DNA of 18,090 nt from Bacillota bacterium. GTDB taxonomy: Bacteria > Bacillota > Limnochordia > Limnochordales > ZCTH02-B6. Each line of letters starts with the position of its first letter. The first letter of the stretch is position 1. A program made the position numbers and the translations under genes. The notes under the pieces were generated by a model, which was given only the letters and a program-made list of their open reading frames with translations, searched no databases and was not told the DNA's origin. Below are positions 7,052 to 13,598 of the stretch, in pieces. The stretch is from positions 1 through 18,090 of the forward strand of contig PKQR01000033.1 of assembly GCA_017578085.1 (NCBI GenBank). Reading direction: 5' to 3'.

Positions 7052-8035
7052 CTAACCCATCGGGTGCCGGTGGGCGGCCGAATAGCGGCCGGTGACGTGG
7101 TGCTCCAGCTGCCGCTCGATGTCGGTCAACAGGCCGCTGGCGCCCAGCCGGAACAGGGCGGGCGTGAGCCAGGCATCGCCCAGTTCTTCCTTCATGAGGA
7201 TCATCCAGTTGAGGGCGTCTTTGGCCTGGCGGATGCCGCCGGCGGGCTTGAAACCCACCCGGTAGCCCGTGCGCTCCATGTAGTCCCGCATGGCCCGCAC
7301 CATCACCAGGCCGATGGGAAGCGTCGCGTTGACGGTCTCCTTGCCGGTGGACGTCTTGACAAAGTCCGCCCCGGCCATCATGCACACGAGGCTGGCCCGG
7401 TACACGTTGCGCAAGGTGCCGAGTTCCCCTGCGGCGATGATGGCTTTGAGGTGGGCGCCGCCGCAGGCTTCCTTGAAAGCTTGGACCTCGTCGTAGAGCG
7501 CCCGCCAGTCGCCGGTGAGCACATGCCGGCGGGAGATGACGATGTCGATTTCGTCAGCGCCGGCCGCGACGCAGGCGCGGACTTCATCAACCCGCTGGGC
7601 CAAGGGGCTTAAGCCCGCGGGGAAACCGGCCGCCACCGCGGCCACGGGGATGCCGGAGCCTTTGAGGGCTTCGACGGCTGGCGGCACCAGCGCCGGCCAC
7701 GTGCACACCGCGGCCACTTTGAGGGGCAGGTGGCCGACGCCAAGGGCGTCGAGAATCTCCTGCCGCACCGGCTGGCGCGCCTTGGCACACAGGCGGCGCA
7801 CCCGGCCCGGGGTGTCGTCGCCGTTCAAGGTGGTGAGGTCGATCAGTTGCACGGCCCGCAGCAGCCATGCGGCCTGCCACTCCTGCTTGACGCTGCGGCG
7901 GGCGGGCAAACTCGCTGTCCGCCGCTCCACGGCCGAGCGGTTGACCTGCACCCCGGCGATCCAGTCCAGATCCAGCGGGATGCCGGGATTGTAAGGGGCC
8001 TCGAGGGCATCGATGCCCTTGACGGTGACGGACAT
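7052..8035 (-). CDS. deoC: Deoxyribose-phosphate aldolase
   Basis: The enzyme cleaves 2-deoxyribose-5-phosphate to glyceraldehyde-3-phosphate and acetaldehyde in deoxynucleoside catabolism. The 327-residue protein belongs to the longer DeoC type (about 310-330 residues rather than about 220). The Schiff-base lysine is K227 in KTSTGK, the proton-relay lysine is K263 in GFKPAGGIR, and the active-site aspartate is D164 in EIDIVI. The start is ATG 8033-8035: AGGAGGTG lies just upstream and covers the alternative in-frame GTG at 8044, which therefore cannot use it. The gene is the first of a probable two-gene operon with the ALDH16-like dehydrogenase. Uridine kinase is divergent about 700 bases away. 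Confidence 0.96.
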   Translation of the reverse strand: MSVTVKGIDALEAPYNPGIPLDLDWIAGVQVNRSAVERRTASLPARRSVKQEWQAAWLLRAVQLIDLTTLNGDDTPGRVRRLCAKARQPVRQEILDALGVGHLPLKVAAVCTWPALVPPAVEALKGSGIPVAAVAAGFPAGLSPLAQRVDEVRACVAAGADEIDIVISRRHVLTGDWRALYDEVQAFKEACGGAHLKAIIAAGELGTLRNVYRASLVCMMAGADFVKTSTGKETVNATLPIGLVMVRAMRDYMERTGYRVGFKPAGGIRQAKDALNWMILMKEELGDAWLTPALFRLGASGLLTDIERQLEHHVTGRYSAAHRHPMG

Positions 8036-8041
8036 GCCGTA

Positions 8042-8049
8042 CACCTCCT
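8042..8049 (-). promoter_or_regulatory. Ribosome binding site deciding the deoC start
   Basis: On the minus strand the bases read AGGAGGTG, near-perfect complementarity to the 16S rRNA 3' end, with six bases before ATG 8035. The in-frame GTG at 8042-8044 overlaps the site itself, so ATG 8035 is the start. Confidence 0.85.
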
Positions 8050-8182
8050 ATGCAAAGGCGGTCGTCACGGCCCGGGCGACGGGCTGAGGAGCGCCGCCCT
8101 CTACACGCGAAACCCTTCGGCTGAGTGTGGTGGGTCTCCTTCAGCGGCCAGGGGAACGGGAGGGGCGTCGTCGGGTCACCCT

Positions 8183-8211
8183 CCCCGTCGCCGTTACGGG
8201 CGGTGACGGGG
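8183..8211. repeat. Imperfect 10-bp inverted repeat upstream of deoC
   Basis: CCCCGTCGCC (8183-8192) and GGTGACGGGG (8202-8211) pair with a single G-U wobble in plus-strand RNA around a nine-base loop. There is no T tract on either side, so it is not a standard terminator. An operator or a chance GC-rich palindrome are both possible. Confidence 0.35.
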
Positions 8212-8257
8212 ACAAAGGCCCGCCGGGCCAGGCGCCTTCTTTCCGGCGCGGAGGGCA

Positions 8258-8295
8258 GCCGTCAAGGAACAAGAGGCGACGTTACGCTTGACGGC
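8258..8295. repeat. Perfect 9-bp inverted repeat upstream of deoC
   Basis: GCCGTCAAG (8258-8266) and CTTGACGGC (8287-8295) are perfect reverse complements separated by 20 bases. The arms contain TTGACG, which also resembles a -35 box, but no matching -10 stands at the right distance. It may be a two-site operator for a dimeric regulator; the function is inference. Confidence 0.4.
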
Positions 8296-8339
8296 CGCCC
8301 TGCTCTACCGATCCGGCAGTGTGCCCGGCAAGAACCGCT

Positions 8340-8583
8340 TTATTGTGTGGACAGTTGCACCTCGCCGCCGTCCAGGAATTGGACGGACCGCGGCACGGGG
8401 GCGATGTTGACGACCACGTCGTGGTGTTCGCCGGGCGCCAGGGTGAGCGCCGCCCGCTCCGGCTGGCACGCGCACGTGGACCCGCACCGATGCGGCCCGC
8501 ACCAGCTGGAAGTCGCGGACGACCGTCTCGCCGCGAACGACCTCCACCGCCAGCGGGGTGGTCCTTGACTTGCGAAAACATCA
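8340..8583 (-). pseudogene. Frameshifted remnant of an unrecognised protein
   Basis: On the minus strand, one frame (about 8465-8583) reads like real protein, TTPLAVEVVRGETVVRDFQL continuing through VRVHVRVPA. The adjacent frame then takes over at about 8465 with ERAALTLAPGEHHDVVVNIA and ends in VQLSTQ at the TAA 8340-8342. The amino-acid character (alternating hydrophobic and charged residues, beta-rich) continues smoothly across the junction, which suggests one frameshift in a beta-sandwich or carboxypeptidase-regulatory-like domain. The 5' side is cut by a TGA at 8581-8583, with no start or ribosome site. I do not recognise the family. It could be decay or a sequencing error in a larger gene, but no upstream part of such a gene is visible. 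Confidence 0.4.
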
Positions 8584-8605
8584 CGACATAAGCCCCGGGA
8601 AACCC

Positions 8606-8641
8606 GGCGCGAAGCCCATTTGGGGTGCGCAGCCCATTTGG
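8606..8641 (+). repeat. Two-copy 18-bp tandem repeat
   Basis: GGCGCGAAGCCCATTTGG (8606-8623) is followed directly by GGTGCGCAGCCCATTTGG (8624-8641), with three mismatches, and then a degenerate partial copy. On the minus strand the repeat reads as the hexapeptide QMGCAP-QMGFAP, in a short open stretch ending at the TGA 8581-8583 without a ribosome site. It may be part of the same decayed sequence as the neighbouring remnant. Confidence 0.55.
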
Positions 8642-8730
8642 GCCATGGGGCTCGAGGGTTGGGAGCCTTTTCCCGGCGGGTGCATTCTGGTATGCTGGCA
8701 ACGGTGACGCCAATGGAGCGCGCTCGACAC

Positions 8731-9360
8731 ATGCGGCCTGTCTTTATCGGCATCGCCGGCGGCAGCGGTTCGGGCAAGACGACGGTGACGCGCGCCATCG
8801 TCAGCCGGGTGCCCGAGGCCACCGTCGCGGTCATCGAGCAGGACTCGTACTATAAAGACCAAAGCTGTCTGCCCTTCGAGGAACGCCTCAAGATCAACTA
8901 TGACCACCCAGCCGCCTTCGATACCCCGCTTTTGGTAGCCCACCTTGACCAGCTAGCTGCCGGGCAGCCCATCGAGAAACCGGTCTACAACTACAAGACC
9001 CACACGCGCGAAACGTACACGGTTCGCGTCGAGCCCAAGGACATCATCGTGGTGGAAGGGCTTTTGATCTTGTGGGAGCCCGACATCCGCCGCCGGTTGG
9101 ACATTAAGATATATGTGGACTGCGACGCCGATGTGCGGGTTTTGAGGCGGCTCGAGCGGGACATCCGCGAGCGGGGGCGTACCATGGAATCGGTCATCCG
9201 GCAGTACCTGGAGTCCGTGCGCCCGATGCACCTGGAGTTTGTGGAGCCGTCCAAGCGCTACGCGGACATCATCATCCCCGAGGGCGGTTTCAACGAAGTG
9301 GCCGTCGACATGGTCGCGACAAAGCTCGCGGCCACCTTGCGGGACCGGTTGGGGCGGTAG
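8731..9360 (+). CDS. udk: Uridine kinase
   Basis: A 209-residue uridine/cytidine kinase that phosphorylates the nucleosides to UMP or CMP in pyrimidine salvage. The Walker A motif GGSGSGKTT is at 10-18. The rest follows Bacillus Udk closely: DSYYKDQS, LPFEERLKINYDHP, the substrate-binding region VYNYKTHTR, VVEGLLIL, the lid IRERGRT and SKRYADIIIPEGG. The start is uncertain. ATG 8731 gives the usual length but has only GGAG twelve bases upstream; in-frame ATG 8713, GTG 8704 and ATG 8692 lack clear ribosome sites. A weak promoter-like pair TTTTCC / TATGCT (17-base spacing, -10 at 8691) could even make a near-leaderless transcript (inference). The 3' end faces glcF with 64 bases between and no obvious terminator. 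Confidence 0.94.
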   Translation: MRPVFIGIAGGSGSGKTTVTRAIVSRVPEATVAVIEQDSYYKDQSCLPFEERLKINYDHPAAFDTPLLVAHLDQLAAGQPIEKPVYNYKTHTRETYTVRVEPKDIIVVEGLLILWEPDIRRRLDIKIYVDCDADVRVLRRLERDIRERGRTMESVIRQYLESVRPMHLEFVEPSKRYADIIIPEGGFNEVAVDMVATKLAATLRDRLGR

Positions 9361-9424
9361 GCAAGAGGGCACCCGGGGAGGAAGGTTTAGGACCGGCTTT
9401 AAGGAGGGCGTGCCTGCAGGCGTA

Positions 9425-10864
9425 TCAGGCGGCGGGGGGCAGAGGCCCTCGCGGCCGGGCGAGGTACCAGGCAATGAACTCTGGCAGCTGCATGACGGCG
9501 ACCTGCCCTGCCAGGCCGGCCTGGCGCACGCCGGCCAGCATCTGCAGGTGGCAGCCGGGGTTCGATGTGACAATGACGTCGGGCGGCCCACCGCCAAGAG
9601 CGGCGATTGCCGCCATTTTTCGTTCCAAGACCGCCGCCGACACTTGAGGGTGGAGCGCGTTGTAGATCCCGGCCGAGCCGCAGCAGGTGCCGCCATCGGA
9701 CGGCAGCGCCACAGTCACGCCGGGCAGGGAACGCAGGAGCCGCAGGGGTGCGTCCGTCACCCCACAGACATGGGTCAGGTGGCAGGACGGCTGGTAGACG
9801 ACTCGCAAAGATCGCCGCTGGCCGCCTTGGACAGCGTCTCCCGGCGTCCAGCCGCGCTCCACGAGGACTTCCGCGACGTCTTTCGCCAGGACGCCCAGCT
9901 GCCGAGCGGCGGCGTGCTCCGGGGTGCCCGCAGGAAACAGGCTGGCGGCCTCCTTGATCCACGCAAGGCAACCACCGGCGTTGAAGACGATCACCTCCGC
10001 GGGTTCCCCGCGGAGAAGCCCAAACGCCTGCAGGTTGCGCCGCAGCAGGGCCCGGGCGTGCTCCGGATCGCCGTGGTGGCGGTGCAGCGCCCCGCAGCAG
10101 ACTTGTCCCGCCGGCACCTCTAGTTGGAAACCGGCCGCGGCCAGCAGGCTGGCCGTCGCCGCATTGACCTGGGGAAAGAGTCCTGCTTGCGCACAGCCCG
10201 CGAACAGCGCCGCGCGGGGCCTGCTGCGTCCAGGAGCGGTCGTGCCGGGCGCCGCGGCTGAGCCCGGCAGGCGGCCACCCGATGACGACGGTCTTGCCGC
10301 CTCCAGCCGTCCGCGGGGAGACGGCAGCGCCCGGGCGAAGGTGAGGGCCGCGGCCAGCCACGAGCCGGGCCGGCGGGCGGCCAGCATTTCCAGCTGCCGG
10401 CCCGCCGCGCTGTGCAAGAAGCGCGCCGCCAGCCGGGCGGCGAGGCCTAGGCGACGGGGATAGGCGGCCACGTGGCGCAGCGCCAATTTCAATAGGATGT
10501 TCGCCGGTTGGCCCGCGCGGCGCTGGGCCAGCTCATCCCGGGCGGCTTCCAGGATCACGCCGTAGCGGACGTCCACAGGGCAGGCGGTTTCGCAAGCGCG
10601 GCAGCCAAGGCACAAGTCCAGCGCTTCGATAAGACCTTCGTCGGCGTCGACGCGGCCTTCCGCCCACGCCTTGACGAGTTGGATGCGCCCCCGGGGCGAG
10701 TGTTTCTCGAGCCCCAGGACCTGGTAGGTGGGACAGGCGGGCAGGCAGAAGCCGCAATGGATGCAGCGGGCGGCCTCTCCCTGAGCCGCCGCCAGGCCGA
10801 TGGCGGTTACCGTGTGGTGGGGGTCGCCGACTGCAACGTTGCGGGGCGGTTCCACGGCCCTCAC
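9425..10864 (-). CDS. glcF: Glycolate oxidase iron-sulfur subunit (GlcF/YsfD-like)
   Basis: A 479-residue electron-transfer subunit that passes electrons from the FAD subunit towards the respiratory chain. Two 4Fe-4S ferredoxin motifs are intact: C34-x2-C37-x2-C40-x3-C44-P and C85-x2-C88-x2-C91-x3-C95-P. Two cysteine-rich CCG domains follow, with FAGCAQAG...VCCGALHRHHG and PSCHLTH...GGTCCGSAGIYN. A poorly conserved Ala/Arg/Pro-rich stretch of about 100 residues separates the ferredoxin part from the CCG domains. The start is GTG 10862-10864, which overlaps the glcD stop in a GTGA junction, with GGGAGG nine bases upstream; a later GTG ten bases inside is possible. Oxidation of D-lactate or another 2-hydroxy acid instead of glycolate cannot be excluded. 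Confidence 0.92.
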   Translation of the reverse strand: MRAVEPPRNVAVGDPHHTVTAIGLAAAQGEAARCIHCGFCLPACPTYQVLGLEKHSPRGRIQLVKAWAEGRVDADEGLIEALDLCLGCRACETACPVDVRYGVILEAARDELAQRRAGQPANILLKLALRHVAAYPRRLGLAARLAARFLHSAAGRQLEMLAARRPGSWLAAALTFARALPSPRGRLEAARPSSSGGRLPGSAAAPGTTAPGRSRPRAALFAGCAQAGLFPQVNAATASLLAAAGFQLEVPAGQVCCGALHRHHGDPEHARALLRRNLQAFGLLRGEPAEVIVFNAGGCLAWIKEAASLFPAGTPEHAAARQLGVLAKDVAEVLVERGWTPGDAVQGGQRRSLRVVYQPSCHLTHVCGVTDAPLRLLRSLPGVTVALPSDGGTCCGSAGIYNALHPQVSAAVLERKMAAIAALGGGPPDVIVTSNPGCHLQMLAGVRQAGLAGQVAVMQLPEFIAWYLARPRGPLPPAA

Positions 10865-12363
10865 GCCGTCCGGCCTCCCAGCGGCTGTTGGTTCGCGCTG
10901 TCGCCCTTGTCGTGCGGCTCCGCGGCGACCCGTGGCGTGGCCGTTGGGCCGGTCACCGGCCGGCCCGCGAGCGGCTCCTCCACGGCCCCGTCGGGAAAGA
11001 CCTTGCCGGGATTGAGCAGGTTGTCGGGGTCGAAAAGCGCCTTCAGCCGGCGCATGACGTCTAAGGTCTCGGGCGGGAGGGCCTTGGGCATGTAGCGCCG
11101 CTTGAGCAACCCGATGCCGTGCTCGCCGCTTAAGGTGCCGCCCCGGGCGAGGCATGCGGCGAAGATGTCGTCGATGGCGGCCTGCACCCGGCTCATCTCG
11201 TCCGCGTCCCGCTCGTCGCAGATGATGTTGGGGTGGAGGTTGCCGTCCCCGGCGTGGCCGAAAACCAGCAGGTTGACCCGCCAACGCTGCCGGATCTCCT
11301 CAAGGTCCGCCAGGAACGCCGGGATGGCCGCGATGGGCACGGTTGCGTCCTCGGAGATCTTGGTGGGCTTGATGCGGGCGACCGCGGGGGACAAGGCTTC
11401 CCGCATAGCCCAGATGCGGCGCTGGGCGCCGGCGTCCGCCAAACCGGAGACGGCTACGGCGCCGACGCCCCTGCAGACTTCCTCCAGCGCCCGGAGGCGC
11501 CCCGCGAGGGCTTCAGGCCAGTCCAGCACCTCGCACAACAGGGCGCCCGCGACGCCCGGGGGGATGTCCGGCGGGCGGTGAGCCTCCACGACCGCCAGGC
11601 AGTGGCGGTCCACCATCTCCAGGCTCGTCGGGCGGGCGGGGTGTGCGGCCAGCGCGCCGATGGCGCGGCCGAGGGCGGTGAGGTCCGCGAAGGAGGCGAC
11701 CAGCGTCCCACGGGCCGGAGGGGGCGGGGGCAGGAGCCGCAGCGTCACTTCGGTCACGATCCCGAGCGTCCCCTCAGAACCCACAAACAGGCTCGTCAGG
11801 TCGTAGCCGGTTACATTCTTCGTGGTCATGCCGCCGGTCTTGAGCACCGTCCCGTCCGCCAGCACGACCTCAAGGCCCAGGACGTACCGGCCGGTGGTGC
11901 CGTAGTGAAACGAGCGCGGGCCACCCGCGTTTTCGGCCACGTTGCCGCCGATGGTGGAGATGCGGGCGCTGCCGGGGTCCGGGGGGTAAAACAGGCCTTG
12001 GGCCCGCACGGTTTCCTGCAGGTGGGCGGTGATGACGCCGGCTTGGACCCGGGCCAGCATGTTGTCCCGGTCGATCTCCAAGATGCGGTTCATGCGGGTC
12101 ATCACGAGGGCGATGCCGCCCAGGGGCACGGACCCGCCGCTCAAGCCGGTGCCGCTGCCGCGAGGGAAGACGGGCACGCGGTGCGCCCGGGCGACCGCCA
12201 ACACGTGGCGCACCTGCTCGGTGCTGGCCGGGAACACCACGACGTCCGGGAGATGGGACAGGTAGGTGGCATCGTAGCTGTAAGTTACCCGGTCCGCGGG
12301 CGAGGCCAGCACCTGGTCGGGACCCAGGACGGCCCGCAGTTCACGGACGATGGCGTCGGTCAT
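10861..12363 (-). CDS. glcD: FAD-linked glycolate/2-hydroxyacid oxidase subunit (GlcD/YsfC-like)
   Basis: A 500-residue FAD flavoprotein of the VAO/PCMH family, expected to oxidise glycolate (or D-lactate) to the 2-oxo acid. The N-terminal FAD-binding part has PRGSGTGLSGGSVPLGG and IGGNVAENAGGPR with a GTTGRYVLGLEVVLADG region. The C-terminal FAD-oxidase domain has FGHAGDGNLHPN and SGEHGIGLLKRRYM. There is no glcE in the window; the two-subunit arrangement is that of Bacillus ysfC-ysfD. The start is ATG 12361-12363, giving the usual N-terminus just before ELRAVLGPDQVL; the first 23 bases overlap the end of the preceding DUF1992 gene, suggesting translational coupling. The last roughly 40 residues, after NPGKVFPD, are a non-conserved Ala/Pro/Gly-rich tail. 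Confidence 0.93.
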   Translation of the reverse strand: MTDAIVRELRAVLGPDQVLASPADRVTYSYDATYLSHLPDVVVFPASTEQVRHVLAVARAHRVPVFPRGSGTGLSGGSVPLGGIALVMTRMNRILEIDRDNMLARVQAGVITAHLQETVRAQGLFYPPDPGSARISTIGGNVAENAGGPRSFHYGTTGRYVLGLEVVLADGTVLKTGGMTTKNVTGYDLTSLFVGSEGTLGIVTEVTLRLLPPPPPARGTLVASFADLTALGRAIGALAAHPARPTSLEMVDRHCLAVVEAHRPPDIPPGVAGALLCEVLDWPEALAGRLRALEEVCRGVGAVAVSGLADAGAQRRIWAMREALSPAVARIKPTKISEDATVPIAAIPAFLADLEEIRQRWRVNLLVFGHAGDGNLHPNIICDERDADEMSRVQAAIDDIFAACLARGGTLSGEHGIGLLKRRYMPKALPPETLDVMRRLKALFDPDNLLNPGKVFPDGAVEEPLAGRPVTGPTATPRVAAEPHDKGDSANQQPLGGRTA

Positions 12364-12913
12364 CTGGCTCGCCCCCCGCTTGCGCCAAAGGCGGGTAGAT
12401 GTCCGCACAGCGCTCGTCAAAACGGCGCAAGACTTCGGCCGCGTCGACCCGCGGCCGCTGGAGTTGCAGCTGCGGGACGATCAGGTTGAGATGGTCTATC
12501 TTACGATTGAGCTCATCCAGCCGGCGCACCAGCTGCGCGCGCATGCGGCGGTGCCAGTCCAGCACGGCGGCCGGGGCCCGGCCGTCGGTGGGGAGGGGTT
12601 GGTGGCGGAGCCATTCCATGTGCCGCTCTTGAAACGCGGCCAGTTCCTCCCGGGCGGCGCGCACGTCCCGGTCCAGCTCGATCCAGTCCGGGGCGAAGTT
12701 GGCGTCTTTGAGCAGCTTATAGGCCAGGCGCAGCTCCGGCGGGGTAAACGGGTTTTCCCGCAGGTCCAGCGGCTTGCCCTTGCCCGGCAAGTTGTCAAAG
12801 GCGCCCTGGGCCATGGCCTCCTGAATGCGCTCTTCCACCAGCCGCCGCCAAGCCCGCTCCCGCAGGGCGGCTTCGTCCTCTTCCCGGTGCTGCGATGGGG
12901 GAATCCAGCTCAC
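12341..12913 (-). CDS. DUF1992 (DnaJ subfamily C member 28-type) domain protein
   Basis: A 190-residue soluble, charged, helical protein. Residues about 13-75 carry the DUF1992 signature: ERIQEAMAQGAFDNLPGKGKPLDL followed by NPFTPPELRLAYKLLKDANF. The remainder (about 80-175) is probably coiled-coil or helical, ending in a domain rich in Arg and Leu. No J domain is present; the name comes from the conserved region of DNAJC28. The function is unknown. The start is GTG 12911-12913 because GGAGGTGA (12922-12929) lies eight bases upstream. An in-frame ATG at 12940 has no ribosome site and would place that site inside the gene. Its 3' end overlaps glcD by 23 bases, so it heads the glcD-glcF operon. 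It is divergent from the YbaK-like gene. Confidence 0.88.
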   Translation of the reverse strand: MSWIPPSQHREEDEAALRERAWRRLVEERIQEAMAQGAFDNLPGKGKPLDLRENPFTPPELRLAYKLLKDANFAPDWIELDRDVRAAREELAAFQERHMEWLRHQPLPTDGRAPAAVLDWHRRMRAQLVRRLDELNRKIDHLNLIVPQLQLQRPRVDAAEVLRRFDERCADIYPPLAQAGGEPDDRRHRP

Positions 12914-12921
12914 GGGGTGCT

Positions 12922-12929
12922 TCACCTCC
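12922..12929 (-). promoter_or_regulatory. Ribosome binding site deciding the DUF1992 start
   Basis: The minus strand reads GGAGGTGA, eight bases fully complementary to the 16S rRNA 3' end, with eight bases before GTG 12913. It supports the shorter start over ATG 12940. Confidence 0.7.
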
Positions 12930-13107
12930 CCGGCCGCCATCGACCCGTTTCGCGTGCAGTTCCACAGAGTGTGCCCGGTGCCCTGCCGGGAAAGCCAGGG
13001 GGCCAAGGGCAAGAGCCCCGGCTGGCGGCCCGCACCGGACAGGATGCCCACAGCCAGCGGCGAATGGAGTGAAAGACGCTGCAAGGGACGGAGGAGGAGA
13101 CGCGCGT

Positions 13108-13578
13108 ATGTCGGCGTCGCTGGCGGTCGAACGGGTGCGGGCTGCGCTCCGCGAGAAGGGAGTCGACACCGAGATCATGGAATTTGCCCAAAGCACCCGC
13201 ACGGCGCAGGAAGCGGCCGATGCCATCGGCACCAGCGTGGCGCAGATCGTGAAGAGCCTCGTGTTCGTGGCCGGGGGGCAGCCTTTTCTGGCCCTGGTGT
13301 CCGGGGCCAATCAAGCGGATACCGGCAAGCTCTCGGCGCTCATGGGCGCGCCCGTCGAACGCGCCGACGCCCGCACCGTGCGAGAAGCGACGGGTTTTGC
13401 CATCGGGGGCGTGCCGCCCGTGGGCCACGCCAAGTCGCTCGTGACTTACATCGATGAAGATCTCTTGAAGTTTGAGGAAGTGTATGCGGCCGCGGGTACG
13501 CCCCACCACATCTTCCGCATCACCCCGCAGGAGTTGGTGCGGATCACGGGCGGGCGCGTCGTGGCGCTGGCCCGCTAA
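13108..13578 (+). CDS. YbaK/EbsC family aminoacyl-tRNA deacylase
   Basis: A 156-residue protein forming one YbaK/proline-tRNA-ligase-associated domain. Members hydrolyse mischarged tRNA, for example Cys-tRNAPro or Ala-tRNAPro, in trans. The conserved stretches are AQIVKSLVFVAGGQPFLALV (which includes the lysine of the domain core), GFAIGGVPPVGH and the terminal strand pattern EVYAAAGTPHHIFRI. The start is ATG 13108, with GGAGGAGG about ten bases upstream. The substrate tRNA cannot be deduced from sequence alone. The divergent DUF1992 gene begins 194 bases away; I saw no clear promoter boxes between them. The 3' end converges on a serine hydrolase gene with 20 bases between; GCGCC..CCGG and CCGG..GGCGC arms (13581-13612) could form a weak hairpin there. 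Confidence 0.93.
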   Translation: MSASLAVERVRAALREKGVDTEIMEFAQSTRTAQEAADAIGTSVAQIVKSLVFVAGGQPFLALVSGANQADTGKLSALMGAPVERADARTVREATGFAIGGVPPVGHAKSLVTYIDEDLLKFEEVYAAAGTPHHIFRITPQELVRITGGRVVALAR

Positions 13579-13598
13579 ACGCGCCCGCCGGGTTTCCC

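Larger units (their letters stand above)
8050..8690. other. Long deoC-udk intergenic region with repeats and decayed coding sequence
   Basis: The divergent region between deoC and uridine kinase holds an imperfect 10-bp palindrome (8183-8211), a perfect 9-bp inverted repeat (8258-8295), a frameshifted coding remnant on the minus strand (8340-8583) and a two-copy 18-bp tandem repeat (8606-8641). I could not identify a convincing promoter for deoC. No intact gene with a ribosome site is visible. Confidence 0.5.

Noticed and set aside
6987..7385. A 133-residue N-terminal extension of the aldehyde dehydrogenase
   Set aside because: It lies inside deoC on the same strand in another frame, has no family resemblance, and the dehydrogenase begins naturally at 6986.
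8581..8943. A 120-codon minus-strand gene ending in the QMGxAP repeat
   Set aside because: Most of it is antisense to uridine kinase and it lacks a ribosome site. Only the repeat itself is noted.
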